64,000 bases of DNA from Sciurus carolinensis (GCF_902686445.1 NC_062232.1:30276954-30340953), one strand, 5' to 3'; numbered from the stretch's first letter, positions 43,436-55,961 are shown. Notes: generated from the sequence alone by a model not told the origin. Made by a program: numbers and translations.

Positions 43436-45708
43436 GGTAAATTGCTTTTTAAAAGAAAACCTATGGGGGTCATCACAGTAAGCCCAGTGTATAGACTTAT
43501 CCCCTTAACTTTATGTTCCCACCACTCTTGCCTATTTGTTACCCATCAAGAACAAGCAAAAATAATTCACCTACTTGTTCCACAAAACATTTTATACTAT
43601 AAGATAAGACTGAATCAACAAAAATAGTTGCTTTTCAAAACTAATAGCTTGCACATCAGGTTTCACTTCAGGACCCTTCCCTCTGCACCCCTAATCCAAA
43701 GATTTTCTATCATATACTCTGCACAATCCCCAAGAGCATCTCACCTCATTGAGATCCATCTTTATGTCACTATACTCAGGTTCTAAAATCCTGTGAATAT
43801 TGTCCTCTGACTTTTTTGGTTCTGAGAGCCTATTAAGGCTCTGTCAAATTCTCCCTTATGACAGTGAATCTAATCAACTTTGCTTTGCTTGCTCCACAGG
43901 TGTTTTATTGCAGTGAGTCTGACTGTGTTTTGCTTGATCAACAGATGTTTTGGATGGTGTCTAAGAGTTCACTTTGGTTAGTGTTTGGCCCCTGGGCTGC
44001 AATGCCCTGAGTATACTGTTTATCAATCCCAAAGAAAGAACATGGAGGACTCAAAATAGAGGTTTTGGACATTTTATTACATACCCCTTGGTAGCAGCAG
44101 ATTGGGATACAGTTGGAGGGCTGCACTGTGCCTACAAGCAGGGGGAATATATAGGATTGGTTGCATGACCATTGCACAAGTGGAGTTCTTCAGATGTTTT
44201 ATGAGCACATTCTTTTATTTTGCAATCAAGTTCATTTTGTTTTGATTCTTAACTAAAGATCAGAGATAAAGGAAGTAACTAATTTCCCCTTCCATTTCCT
44301 TCATTATCACCTTCTTTAGAATCCTTCTTACCTCACTGGTTAGTGTTTACCCCAACAAAGTAGTACCCTTACTTGCCTAGGCAAGAGTTATCTTGGGCAA
44401 GTCAAGGTGGCTACAGGCCATTGTCTCTGGCTTTTCAATCTTGAAAAACACATCTTCTCCCATCAACAAATTCTAGGCAATTGCAGTATTGTCACTTTTC
44501 CTTTGCTTTCCCACATAACATCTCACTTGCCTTTGTGATTTCTAGTCAGTAGTGACAGTTCAGTTAACTGATTCACAAACTTTAAAAAACACATACCATA
44601 GTCGTATTGGGTACATTAAAACCCTTCTCTTTAGGCTTAAGGTGGGATCCAACCACCCTCACCTCTCCACCTTGATATTGGGGGGTAGTAGATAAGACCA
44701 CTACATGGCAACTGTTTCTTCCAAAGAAATCTCTTTACAAATCCACGGTTCTGAATCTGCTCAACTTATCAGTGGCTTTAAAGTGTTTCTAGTTTTAAAA
44801 ACTGTGAAGCTCTTATTTTCTTTGAAAATTTGCATTTTGGTCTGGAAATTTCACTTTGTATTATCAGATTTATTGTGCCTCAGTCAAAGCTTCTAATGTG
44901 ACTGCTGTGTTTTCTATATTTGTCTTCATTCATTTTATCTTGAATGCACAGGAAAGGTGGTCTAGATCAGAGACAAGTTTCTTAATCATATGTGCATCCC
45001 CCCCTCACACACATACCACATGCACACCTTGTCCCAGGCTTACCTCTGGAGCTACTTCATGAGAACTAGGTCGATTTTCCTACACAAGTAGCCAAACACT
45101 TTTTCTTTGTAAAAGAGAGAGATAGAAGTAGCTCCCCCAACTCCTCAAAGGGTGTCTTTAAAAACTTAATGGGTCTGAATCTTAACTCCAATTCATTGAC
45201 ATGCAAACAAAATCAAAATCTTTCCAGGAGTCACTTAGCTTCCAGGAGTGCCTGTGCTTTTAAAGGGACCCAGAGACATGTGCAAATTCTCCAGCCTCCT
45301 TCCTCCTTGAAATGTGAATACCTAGAGAGGTAGCTGCTGCAGTTTCTCTGGCATCTTCAGAACTTAAGGAGGGGACCTAGTCAGTTCTGTAAGCAAGCCC
45401 TGTAAAATGTGAGATTTTATTATCTCTTCAGATCAGATCAATTAAGGGGGCAAAGAATTATAGATCTATTTCTCAGGGTATGTAAAGAGGAAAGGGTTTC
45501 TGGAGAAAATGAAAGCTAACATCCCCAATACTTTTATTTTATACATTTCTGTAACTCAGGAGGCTAACACTTTTGTAAGAGCACTGAGAAATTCAGGGTA
45601 ATTTTATTTTTCTACAGAGATATTCTGCTACATTCATATATTTGGGAGCGCATGTACCAATGTGTATTTTATTGAAAAGCATATGCTGTTAAAAATAATT
45701 TTATGGAC
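43436..45708. other. No gene recognised; possible decayed retroviral DNA at its left
   Basis: About 2.3 kb. The first ~700 bp may belong to the flanking LTR-like unit ('tgttttattgcagtgagtctg' near 43900), but no gag/pol motif is legible. The rest looks unique. Confidence 0.45.
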
Positions 45709-45895
45709 CAGTGATCCAGCCCAGTGCTTTTAATGTTTGGTGTACAGACAGAACCACCTTGGGAATCTCGTTAAAATGTATACAAGCAGGTTCTAATTCA
45801 GAAGTTCTGGAATGAAGTTTTAGATTCTGCATTACTAAATTTCAAAGGAGATGCCAAAGTGGTTGGTCCTCAGACCACATACACTTGACATAACA
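45709..45895 (+). mobile_element. MER5A-like DNA transposon (hAT-Charlie)
   Basis: Order of MER5A: 'cagtgatccagcccagtgc', 'agaaccaccttgggaatctcgttaaaatg', 'gcaggttctaattcagaagttctggaatg', 'aggagatgccaa', 'ggtcctcagaccacatac'. Non-autonomous relic of about 185 bp. Confidence 0.65.
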
Positions 45896-46300
45896 AGCCT
45901 CCAGTTAGCCTCCCTGTTTCAGGAGATGGATCAGAATTGTAAATTTTCTGAGCTGGGAAATTAAAAACTGAACAGTAACTAGAATGTTATTACTCATCTT
46001 TTATCTAGGCAAGAAGATGAAGAGCAAGAATATGGGTCAGTGTTGGGAAGAATACATGAATTGGTTAAAATCAAAATGGGGTAGAGAAAGGACAGGAGGT
46101 TTTCAAAGAAGGCTGGCTGAAGAACTGAGATGCAATAGGCAGGAGATAAGATTGGGTCAGAAAAGCAAAAGAAAATATCAGAAAGAAGATCACAAGCGAC
46201 CAATATAATATGGTATTTCTGGGTCATGTTTCATTGGGTAAATGTACTATAGGATGCCAGTTTTGCTGTGCTCCTGAGCAATGTGAGGTTCTGGTTTTCT
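45896..46300. other. No gene recognised
   Basis: Unique DNA; the 74-77-codon frames on both strands lack any signature. Confidence 0.5.
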
Positions 46301-46307
46301 GTGTGTG

Positions 46308-46346
<39 letters not shown>
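46301..46346. repeat. (TG)n microsatellite
   Basis: TG run with one TTTTG interruption, immediately before a tandem pair of minus-strand SINEs. Confidence 0.95.
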
Positions 46347-46380
46347 GGTGGGTTCTTTCAGTTTTTGGTTTGGTGAAATT

Positions 46381-46602
46381 TTTTTTTTCTTTTTTTGCTT
46401 CAGGGATTGAATCCAGGGGTTTTTTACCACTGAGCCACATCCCCAGCCACCCCTCCTTTTTAACATATTTTATTTAGAGACAGAGTCTCACTAAGCCGCT
46501 TAGGACCTCACTAAGTTGCTGAGGTTGGTTTTCAACTCAAAATCTTCCTGCCTCAGTCTCAAGAACTGCTAGGATTACAGGTGTGCACCACCACAACCAG
46601 CT
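46381..46602 (-). mobile_element. B1-ID composite SINE (first of a tandem pair)
   Basis: ID part 'cagggattgaatccagggg...accactgagccacatccccagcc', linker, B1 part with a duplicated 'ctcactaag(cc/tt)gct' segment. Flanks 'ggtgaaatttt' and 'ggtgaattttg' are probable, imperfect target duplications. Confidence 0.9.
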
Positions 46603-46622
46603 GGTGAATTTTGTTTTTTTAA

Positions 46623-46800
46623 TGGTACTGGGGATTGAATGGAGGAGCACTTTACCATTGGGATACATCTCCAGCCCTTTTGATTTTTTATTTTGAAACA
46701 GGGTCTCACTAAATTGCCAGGGTTGGCCTCTAAATTGCAATCCTTCTGCCTCTGCCTCCCAAATTGCTGGAATTACAGGGATGTGCCACTGTGCTCAACT
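46623..46800 (-). mobile_element. B1-ID composite SINE (second of a tandem pair)
   Basis: ID part with an altered A box ('accattgggatacatctccagccc'), then B1 part 'aaacagggtctcactaaattgcc...attacagggatgtgccactgtgctc'. More diverged than its left neighbour. Confidence 0.9.
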
Positions 46801-47251
46801 GACATTTTGATAGATTTTAAAAGAACTTGAGGAGGTGAGGAGATGGTCTAATCACTGAGAATGTAACAGAGCAGTTCAGGGAGGTATTTTTTTTTAACAA
46901 AAGTATTCCCTCCAAAAAATGTTTTTTTTCTTAAAGCCACTTCCTCCTCCCTGCTCAACCATTCCCTTAATCTATTCCTTCATCTTTAACATCTTTTCTC
47001 AGTGTATTCTAAATTCTAAAGGAAACCCCCTGCAATGCCTCTCCTCTCCTCAGTTCAAAAGGCAGCATATTTATCTAAAAAGATGTGCACACTGGTCTCA
47101 GGAGATTGAGGTCTCTGGTAGATGTGATAAGGAAAGAACTGAGACTAGGAGACAATGAAGGTCATGATGTCTTAGAAGAGAGAAAACCCTATGAAGTCCC
47201 TGCTTGTTTTGCTACTGCACCCTCTTTCCCTTCCATAAAAGCTTTCTGCAG
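46801..47251. other. No gene recognised
   Basis: Unique DNA between SINEs; nothing identifiable. Confidence 0.5.
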
Positions 47252-47421
47252 AGCCAGGTGCACATCTAGAATCCCAGTACTTGGGAGGCAGAGGCAGGAG
47301 GATTACAATTTGAGACTAGCCTCAACAACTTAGCAAGACCCTGTCTCAAAATAAGAAGGACTGGTTAGGTAGACCCATGGTAAGTGCCCCTAGATTCAAT
47401 CCTCAGTACCTCCTAAAAAAA
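47252..47421 (+). mobile_element. B1-ID composite SINE, ID part decayed
   Basis: B1 head 'gagccaggtgcacatctagaatcccagtacttgggagg', 'ctgtctcaaaataagaag', then a badly changed ID part with an altered A box ('ctggttaggtagacccatggtaag') and B box 'agattcaatcctcagtacc'. Confidence 0.85.
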
Positions 47422-49249
47422 ACTTACCACACCCATGATCCCTCCATACCCCATGGAGCTTTATGACAGGGAATTCTCTATCTTCTCCAAAGCTGGCTCT
47501 GAATAAAACCTGGATATTTTTTCCTTTCCAACATATCTCCTGGGTTTTAGTGAAGCATCACAAGTGATAAAGACTTTCCTCCCCAGATTCCCCGATTTTA
47601 GGAAGACAGGGACCCTTCCTGAGTGGAACCTGTTAGGCAGTAGTTAGAGGTAAGCAGTGGAATAGAAACCAATAACATGGCAGGGACAGGGTCTCAGGTT
47701 TTCTTTAAAATGTTTTTAAGACTAATGAATAATCAAGTTACTTCTAAAAAAATAACAGATGCACTAACCCTGAGATTAAATACATGGAAACTAAGGGCTC
47801 AATTAAGAAATATGTCAAGGAAACAGATGGAACTTACTCCTGACAGGATCTACTCAGGTTATTGTAAAGTTAGGATTTAAGGTCAGAGGTTTCTCAAGGT
47901 ATTTCAGAATGAAATTTTCTTTAGTAGCACAGGTATAGTAAAATGAAGCCACTCAGTCATTGACCCTGGCATTTGCATTAACGTAGGATTGACTTGTCAA
48001 TAAAGACCCCCTTGAACAGGATGGTCTAGCAGTTCCAGAGAGGACCGACTATGGTCAAAAGCTTCCTGGCCTGGTGTGAAGGAGCTAAATATCTGACTGG
48101 TAAAGACTGCAGAAGATGAAAACCAATTCTGGCAAACGTCAAACAGTAATAAATTTAGAAGCAGCATTGTTTCCTTTGTCGCTCTCTGCTTAGAGATGAC
48201 CTACTCTGTCTCATAAAACTGTTCTTTGCTTGAGCCTTACTTTAATTTCACTCAATGAAATTTTCCTGCTTGACTTTTCATGTCTGACTTTAAATTCTCT
48301 TTCATCAGGACACAAGAATCCAAGTTTGGAATTCTGGTCCCCCACTCTCCTGTGACAAAACATAACAGTTCTTTTCTTTGCTTGTTTCCATATGTACTGC
48401 TATATGCCATGTTTGGGAAATTTTTTTTGAGGCAGTTTCCAAACTGATAATAAAACACATTGCTGAAGTTGGAAAAACAGGACTATAAAATATCCTAATC
48501 TAACACAAAAATATATTTTCTTATTCCATATGTTTTAGAATAATTTCCAATGTTTTCCCTATCAAAAACTTTTTGCCATTTTTCTGTTTATTTAGGTAAT
48601 GTGGACATTTTGGAGAGCATGTAGGGACCAGTCATTGTTCACAGCACTTTTTGGATAAACTTAAAGTGTATATGAACAGGGGGTCCCATTGCCAAGCAGG
48701 TATCCAGGAAGAACTGATGCTCTCTCAGTCTCTTGCAAACAATCATGAAAGTCAGAGTGTCTCACCTCCATAGCACATTCCATGTTTGTAAATTAATGTT
48801 TCGAGACAAGCTATTTAAGTGAGGCACCACAATCATTAGAGGCTAATGAATCAGGATTTCTAGTTCAATGACATGAACGAAAAAAGAAAAAGAAAACTAA
48901 TGGAAAAAGACAATTTTCTTAGCCTACTTACCAAAGTCAGGGGAAAATATACTCTTATTTCTGAACTTTAAAAATGTTTCACAATGGTTTTATTTATAAA
49001 TGACTGCAGATTGTTTCAGACGTAATTTACCATATTGAAAGTTGAGAAATAAATTTTTTTACTCCAGCTAAGCAACATGTGTGGTTATTATAAAATGAAA
49101 ATCTTGACAAAAATATCAACCTATGACTAGCATTTACTGTCTAAAATAAATGTCCTGCTTTGTTTGAAACAAAAAACCCAGTAGTGATATTAAATACCCA
49201 GTAGTGGTATTTAATTTGGGGTATCTACCAGTTAGGTAATCTAGTCAAC
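47422..49249. other. No gene recognised
   Basis: About 1.8 kb. The segment 47990-48260 has a mild LTR-like flavour ('gagaggaccgactatgg', 'ctcataaaactgttctttgc') but no ends or duplications could be found. The rest is unremarkable. Confidence 0.45.
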
Positions 49250-49975
49250 CATGAATAGCAGGTAGGTAGAGAGAAACAATAACACATAGAGAGGACATTA
49301 GACATACACACTAAGAAAATTCATTAGTCACAAAACTGAAACCCCAGAGAACCTTATCAAAAGTAGGGAAGAACAAAGAAAACTGTTATCAGGTGACCTT
49401 ACTACCTGCCAGGGAAGGAAGGAAGCTACGCCATAACTGAGGCAGGACAGATTAGGGACCCTTGCTCCAGTTCCAACTCACCTCAATTAGCAGAACTGAT
49501 GTGAGCTTAAGGACCTCTTTTTCATCCTGTCAATTATTAAAGGAGCTAACTTCCCCAAAGTATAAACAGTAAGATCCTGTTTTTCAGAAAGATTGCCCAA
49601 CCATCCTGGGTTTGACCTATAGTAACCTAGAAAGGAGAATCCTCTACTTAAGACCTCATACATATTTCTTGCATCTCATGTATCTAAAGCAAAATCTAGG
49701 AACAAGCATTTAGTGTATCCACAATAAACATTATGGACAAGGTACAGGAATCTGTCAATCACTCCTGGCTTAGCATAAACTACTCCTAGCAAAAAGTCTG
49801 CCAAAGGTGAACAAAGAACTCAAAAGGGCATATAAACCCAGAACTCCTCTGAGTCAGTGGGCAGATGTCATTGTCATGCTCCTGCTACAAGGGTGCAGCA
49901 TATCCTCTTCCAAATAACTCTTTTAATTGCTTTCCTTTGTCTTCGTGAATTCTTCTCACCTTCTGTCACATAGGT
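49250..49975 (+). mobile_element. Possible LTR with TATA box
   Basis: 'gggcatataaacccagaactcc' (TATAAA 49831-49836) followed by 'gagtcagtgggcagatg' and a pyrimidine-rich stretch 'tgctttcctttgtcttcgtgaattcttctcacc' has the U3/R/U5 flow of a class I LTR. Boundaries not fixed. Confidence 0.45.
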
Positions 49976-50154
49976 TCCATGAAAATAATGATCTCTGACC
50001 CAGAGAGGGTCAGTATTAAGGAAGATGGAAAGACTTCATTATTTCAAAAGTTTCATCTCTAAAAAGTTCTGGGAAGAAGAGAGCTTTGAGATAAAACCCA
50101 AAGGAATTTCATAGGGTTTAACTCCTTCTCAGTCCAGGAAGCCTTTCTTATCAC

Positions 50155-50540
50155 ATCAAAAGGAAGCTAAACTCCCTGGGACCAGCTTCTGCATCCTCCC
50201 AAATTTCAGAGCTACCAAATTCAGTCCAACTTCAAGACAACTCTGCCTCAACTCTGTAGGGAACACGTCAACTGCCCAGAGGTGGCCATTCAGTTTGTCC
50301 TGAACATATGCACATTCCATCTTCCTAATAAACTTCTGCTTATTACTCTGTGTGACCTGCTCAAATTTCTTTCTGCAAGATTCCAAAGAATTAGGGGTCT
50401 TTTCGACCCTGCATGGCCTTGGCTCTGCAGTCGATCCCACTGTGACTTTTGGAGCCCCACCGCTTTGGGGGCCGTGATTCCATGAATGTGGGAGGAGCCC
50501 ATTATCATTTATGTCTCTCCTAGTGGGAACAGATTTTGAG
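50155..50540 (+). mobile_element. Possible class I LTR (R-U5 part clearest)
   Basis: 'cttcctaataaacttctgcttattac' (AATAAA 50327-50332) then 'ctgtgtgacctgctcaaatttc' and a GC-richer tail ending near 'gccgtgattcc' resemble the polyadenylation region and U5 of class I LTRs. It may form one broken retroviral relic with 49250-49975. No coding remnant lies between them. Confidence 0.45.
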
Positions 50541-50788
50541 TGGTTTCCTGATAGTGGAAAATAAATGCAAAGAATCATGATGATTCTTTAAATGAATCTT
50601 AAAACATTAAAGCCGTTAAGCCATTTGTCTTTCCTTCCCACAAGGGTAATAAAATTTTCATGTCGTCTAAATTATTTTCACTTTCCTAACCAGTTTCCAG
50701 GTTGCTTAAACCTGAAGAAAATTTCAACATAGAAACAGTAGAAACTGAGTGTCTGATTCTATGTGGAAAGGATGGATTTAGCGGGGGA

Positions 50789-51029
50789 TTTTTTTGTTTT
50801 TGTTGTTGTTGTTGTTGTTTGGTTTGTACCAGGGATTGAACCTGGGGCACTTAACCATTGAGCCACACCCCCAGTCCTTTTATTGTTGTTATTGTTGTTG
50901 TTGTTGTTGTTATTATTATTATTTGAGACAGGGTCTTGCTAAGTTGCTGAGGTTGGCCTTGAACTTACAATCCTCCTGCCTCAACCTCCCGAGCCACTGA
51001 GATTACAAATGTGTGACACTGCTCCAGCT
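50789..51029 (-). mobile_element. B1-ID composite SINE with expanded (GTT)n tail and linker
   Basis: The reversed A-rich tail has become (GTT)n (50798-50820), and the linker between ID and B1 parts has expanded into (GTT)n/(ATT)n (50883-50923). ID part 'cagggattgaacctggggcac...ccattgagccacacccccagtcc' and B1 part are otherwise clear. Confidence 0.92.
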
Positions 51030-51144
51030 TGGCATTGTCTTATATGATGGTTTCAACACTCTTCTATATAATAACAGCAGAAAATGATGATGAAGCAATC
51101 AATAGAATGACTGTCCCCATTAAAGTAATTAAAACCTAGAACTT

Positions 51145-51389
51145 GCCAGGTGCAGTGGCACATGCCTGTAATCCCAGCAGCTCGGGAGACTGAGGCAGGA
51201 GGATCATGAATTCAAAGCCAGCCTCATCAACTTAGTGAGGTGATTAGCATCTCATTGAGACCCTGTCTCTAAATAAAATATGAAAAAAGGGCTGGGGATG
51301 TGACTCAGTGGTTAAACAACCCTGGGTTCAATCCTCAGTACCAAAACCAAACAAACAAACAAACAAACAAAAAAAAAAAAAAAAAAAAA
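51145..51389 (+). mobile_element. B1-ID composite SINE, young, with target duplications
   Basis: Full length from 'gccaggtgcagtggcac' to an (AAAC)n plus long A tail. A 14-bp exact duplication AAAACCTAGAACTT lies at 51131-51144 and 51390-51403. A 'tagcatctca' segment duplicates part of the B1 middle. The long A tail and exact duplication suggest recent L1-mediated insertion. Confidence 0.95.
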
Positions 51390-51533
51390 AAAACCTAGAA
51401 CTTCCATTCTCTCTTCATTTGATGATTCTGGACTTCTTTTTACTTCCTCTACCTGTCTGCACTTCCACTGAAATGCATTCTTGTCGCAAAATTCTCACTT
51501 TTATCATTAATTGAAAATATTATTAATGACCTC

Positions 51534-52019
51534 TGTTTCAGTCAGCTTTTCCACTACTGTGATTTAAAGACCCGACCAGCAAAATTGTAGAGGAGGGAAG
51601 TTTATTTAGGGGCTCACGGTTTCAGAGATCTCAATCCACAGGCTCCATTCTCCTGGGCTTGAGATGAGGTAGGACATCATGGAAGAAGAGTGCGTAGGAG
51701 GAACCAGCTCATATTATGATCAGAAAGGGGAGAGGGGGAGGGGGAGGGGGAGGGAGAGGAGAAGGGGGAGGGAGAGGGGGAGGGAGAGGGAGGAGACTCC
51801 ACTCTCCAGATACAAATACATACCCCATAGCCATGCTCCCAATTCCTACCTCCTCCAGTCACACCCCACCTGCCTTCAGTTACCACTCAGTAAATCTCCT
51901 CAAGGACTAATTCACTGATTAGGTTAAGACTCTCACAACCCAATCATTTCTCCTCTGAAACTTCTTGCATTGTCTCACATGTGAACTTTTGGGAGACACC
52001 CCACACCCAAACCATAACA
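51534..52019 (-). mobile_element. MaLR/ERVL-like solo LTR, minus, complete
   Basis: Complete LTR (TG...CA) of 486 bp, bracketed by exact 5-bp duplications ACCTC (51529-51533 and 52020-52024); 5 bp is the ERVL/MaLR target size. On its own strand it begins TGTTATGGTTTGGGTGTGG and ends in a poly(A) signal (AATAAACTTCC) and CTGACTGAAACA. It matches the copies at 1-134 and 16007, but its U3 has a large purine/pyrimidine expansion. Confidence 0.88.
51726..51793. repeat. (GGGGGA)n purine tract inside LTR
   Basis: Hexanucleotide-type G-rich purine run of about 68 bp on the plus strand, absent from the 16007 copy, where the homologous part is only 'gtctctctctg'. Confidence 0.92.
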
Positions 52020-52487
52020 ACCTCTTTCTTACTGTTCAACTTTTTCAAGAATTTGCAATCAGAAAGATTTGAAAATGACCAGAGAAGGAACCTTTTTGGA
52101 ATAGATTGTATCTGCAAGTCATTAAAACAGACTATAAACGCCTTTCCAATCTATATCCATTTAATGGTATGGGTTAGAATAGAGCTTACTTACAACAGTT
52201 TCCAGAATATATTTATTCACATAGAGATATGTAAGCATTTGGACTTTTAATAGTTCTTAGATAGAGAATGTAGGTCTTCAGTTCTCATGATATTGTTAAT
52301 TCCTTTAATCAATGCTGGTGCATAAACAATAAAGTCACGTGGGAAGTTTGAAGTCTTATTCTACTCCGATGATATACTGTCTCTAATTTAAGGACTGAAA
52401 ATATTCATAAACTTAAATTGGAAAGTTACCAGTATAATCTTGGGTTTGTAAGATACATAGTAGTGTACACTGCCAATTCTCCAATTC

Positions 52488-52686
52488 TTTTTTTTTTTTT
52501 TTTCTTTTCAGTGCTGGAGATTGAACCTAAGGGTGCTCTACCACTGAGCTACTTTCCCAGTCCTTTTTATTTTTTATTTTGAGACAGGGTCTCAGTAAGT
52601 TGCCCAGGCTGACCTTGAACTTGTGATTCTCCTGCCTCAGCCTCCCATGTCACTGGTAAAACCGGTGTGTACCACCATGCCCAGCT
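52488..52686 (-). mobile_element. B1-ID composite SINE
   Basis: T-rich tail, ID part 'gtgctggagattgaacctaagggtgctctaccactgagctac', B1 part 'gagacagggtctcagtaagttgcccaggctgacc...gtgtaccaccatgcccagc'. Well preserved. Confidence 0.93.
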
Positions 52687-54254
52687 GTAACAGTGCCTTT
52701 GACGATTAGAGAGAAACTATACATAATTTGGGCAAAAGAAAGCTATTTCTTGCCCATTTCCAAGACCAGTAATTGAATTGAATTGAATTGACATGGCATG
52801 ATATTTCAAAGTAGAGGTATCCACAAGATGCAGTGCTTGTCCTGATATGTATCTCCACCAGACCAGTAAATATGGTAGGTTCAGATCTCAGAAGACAAGG
52901 TTTGCACCATCCATGATGTGTAGGTAAGTTCATTCCCCCCAAGTACACATTCTCAATCTGTTCTCTGTCAGTTATGAGCATAACGGAAAATCTAACTCAT
53001 CTGACTTTGGTCCAAATTTGCCCTTTAGAGTTTTGCTTAATTTTAGCATGAACTTATGTATTTCAACATTTCATCATGGTTTTCATCCTTTCTTCACTCA
53101 CCTTAATGCAATAGACCTTATATTCTTGTGAATAAGGTAGGAGACATAGAAAGATAAATAATGGCGCAAGGCAGCACCTCTAAGATGACAAGCATGTTGA
53201 CATAGGAATCTTTATTTCTTCTGAACCTTGTTTTGACTCAGATATTATAATCCTATAAAATGGAAGCTTTCTGTTCTTTGCTGGGTTTACCTTAGAATTG
53301 TTTTTATAGTTTCTGGCCCTGTAAATTCTCTCCTGTTCTAAATGCTATTTAGAGAAATGGTGATAATTTCCTTCCAACACTTCACTCTAATCTCTGAAGA
53401 CCAAATGCTCCTAATGATTTACCCTCAATGCTGTCCTTGGCAGGTGACTTAAAACCCTGAACTATTGAGAATTATTGATTTTCTGCATGCATAAGTTATT
53501 CCAACTTTCTGATTCATGGTAAATAGATTCCCATTCTATAACTTGACTTGTTCGGAAAATACCCTTTGCTTTCTGGATGCTTAAAGAACAACTTCAATGA
53601 TATAAGCCCACAATATTTTGAATAATTTTATCTCAGATGCTAAACAACATTTATAGTGAAACTAAAATAATTCAAAAACGAAAGGTAGTTTTCTGCCCAG
53701 TTTTAGGAGAAATGGCCAATTTGGGCATTGGAGCATACTTATGAGAAATAATAAAAGTAGAAGCATTCTGGCATAGAATTCTAAATAAAATCCACCATAA
53801 AATATGTAAAAGTGCATGTAGGTTTAAATTTTCGCTTTTGAACAGAAGATGGGTGGGTGGAGATATGTGGGAGCTGAGGAGCACAGAGAACATGATTATT
53901 ATTCATTATGGTTCAGTGGAGAAAAATGACTAAAGAAGCTGGGCTACAGTCAGCAGACTTAGCAAAAATTCTTTGTGATACGAATTCAGTGCTGCATGAG
54001 AACTCGTGCTTTGTACTATCTGTGAAACTCAGGATAAAATTTCAATGAAGATCACCACTTAACAGGTATTTGTAGTTAAATAGAATCTTTCTTAGAAAGA
54101 ACTTAACTAATCTTGATTGATAAACACCCACTTGGGCTTTTCTTTTGATTATAGCTACATAAACTCTTATGTATCTGTATTGAAGAGATAGTTCTCCTGA
54201 GTTTGAAAGGTTGGTTACTAAGGATTATGAATCATCTCGTGGAAAGCAGACTAT
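52687..54254. other. No gene recognised; (ATTGA)n at 52772-52791
   Basis: About 1.6 kb of unique DNA with one short pentanucleotide run. Chance frames only. Confidence 0.55.
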
Positions 54255-55265
54255 GCTCTACTCCGAGTTACTCCATAAGGTATAGCTGTGCCTAAAGTGA
54301 CCTGAGTTACTCCATTACATAAAGCTGTAGTTTGCCATAAGCTACTCCATTTTGAGTGTAAGTGCTGAGGTGGAATGACTCTATACCTTGTTTGTACAAG
54401 TAAATAACCACCATCAACCTGGTACCACCATAAGGCACAAACTGATAAATAAATTATCATGCAAATAAGTATAACGACCCGTGAGCTTATTGAATCAGAA
54501 GCACATGGATGCATCAGCTTCAAACTCATTGGAATAAACAGACCCATGAGCTTATCAAACACACCAGACCACCAAGTGATGCAACCCCCTCACTCAAGAC
54601 CCATAAAAGAAGGAGCATCCTGAGTCTGGACATAGATGCATCCTATTCTGTCAACTAGTCACTCTTCATGAGCCTTGTCCAGGAAAATGGTCACAGCAAC
54701 AAGCCTCCAAATCTCTGCCCTTGGGCTTTAGCAGAGTGTGGTTTCTCCTGCCTGTGAGGTCCCTGTAAGTCCCACTCCAAGCTGACATCTCAAGCTGACA
54801 TCCAAGCTGACCCGGAAACTGCCCTGTGTCCGACCCTGACCTAGGATGAGTTCCTGCACTTTGTGCCCTGAACAAGTTCTGTGACTGGTTCCTAATCTTA
54901 TCCGATCACCTACCGTGACTCTTCTCATCCATATCCACCCTCTGCCCTTGCTCCCAGTTCAGCCTCCTGAACCCCTGTGGTTGCCTTAACTCTTTCTTAG
55001 CCTTTCCATGACCTATATATATAATTCTGGGACGAGTGATATGTGACTTGAGTGTTACAGAGATTAGAAATTAAGATGGGAATAAAAGAACCTGTGATCT
55101 CCTGGACTATGACAGCCAGGTGACCCACAAGTGTTCAGTGAACTGCTACTGGTAAAGGTGGTACAGCCTGTGGTGTTATTGTTATTCAATAAATTCTCAC
55201 ATTGTAGAAAAACAAAAATGTATTTGATCTGTGGTCTATGTTAATGACATAGCTCACTCACTACA
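54255..55265 (+). mobile_element. Endogenous retrovirus 5' LTR (long, ~1 kb)
   Basis: Three diverged copies of a '(g)agttactccat...agctgt(g/a)' motif occur in the U3-like start (54262-54365). A TATA-like run (cctatatatataatt, 55012-55026) and AATAAA motifs at 55081 and 55188 follow. The segment ends CTACA at 55265, three bases before a primer-binding-site candidate. A degraded retroviral internal region follows on the same strand, which supports the LTR call. The left border is approximate. Confidence 0.6.
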
Positions 55266-55267
55266 AT

Positions 55268-55285
55268 TGGTGTAGCCGGCAAGAT
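55268..55285 (+). other. Primer-binding-site candidate
   Basis: TGGTGTAGCCGGCAAGAT lies two bases after the putative LTR end, the normal position for the tRNA primer site (which begins TGG). I cannot assign the tRNA with confidence. Confidence 0.4.
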
Positions 55286-55961
55286 TCCATTTATTAAAGA
55301 AGGAACCCAATGAGTATATAGACTATATGCAAAGTAATTGGAAATATACAACATTTTCTAAACAAATTAAGCCATTTGGCAATATAGATAAAATTCAGCA
55401 CCCATACCAAGAACTCGAGAACAGAGACTTAAAACTTGCTCTGACAATCCAAGACCTGGCTTGTGCCATGTCGCCACCTGTTGTGGGTGAAATCCACCTT
55501 GGGCACTGGATGGAGGGCATTCCTCTGATCCATGGATATCAAGGGCCAATGTCTGGAAAGCTGGGAAGGCAGATTGCCTACACCGTGCAGGGTCTCATCT
55601 CTTGAGGAATTGGTTAGCAAAAGAAATACACAAATCAGGAGAGAGAAGGGAGGGAAACCTCACATCACACATCTATGATTATTTCTCCGTAAGGCAGACT
55701 ATAGAGTTATACTCTAAAAAGAAATTATTTGAGTAGACAAGAAAATTAACTAAGAAACATGCTAGCTCTGGGACAAAAGATAAGTGACAGTATACAAAAG
55801 GAAATGCCCTAAAATGATGCTCACCTTCAGGGATCCATGGTACCTCACTGTGCAGGAGGTTACAAGGAAATTTTCAATAGCAGTCCCAGAGGATACAAAA
55901 TTAGATTTAAAGGATCCTAATAATGTGAACCCATTAATACATACAGCACTAAGAGAAGAGT

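Noticed and set aside
43241..43627. 128-codon plus-strand frame as a gene
   Set aside because: No recognisable motif, lies in possible LTR-derived DNA; length is within chance.
50156..50578. 140-codon minus-strand frame as a host exon
   Set aside because: Overlaps an LTR-like sequence with a poly(A) signal on the other strand; no family motif or splice context.
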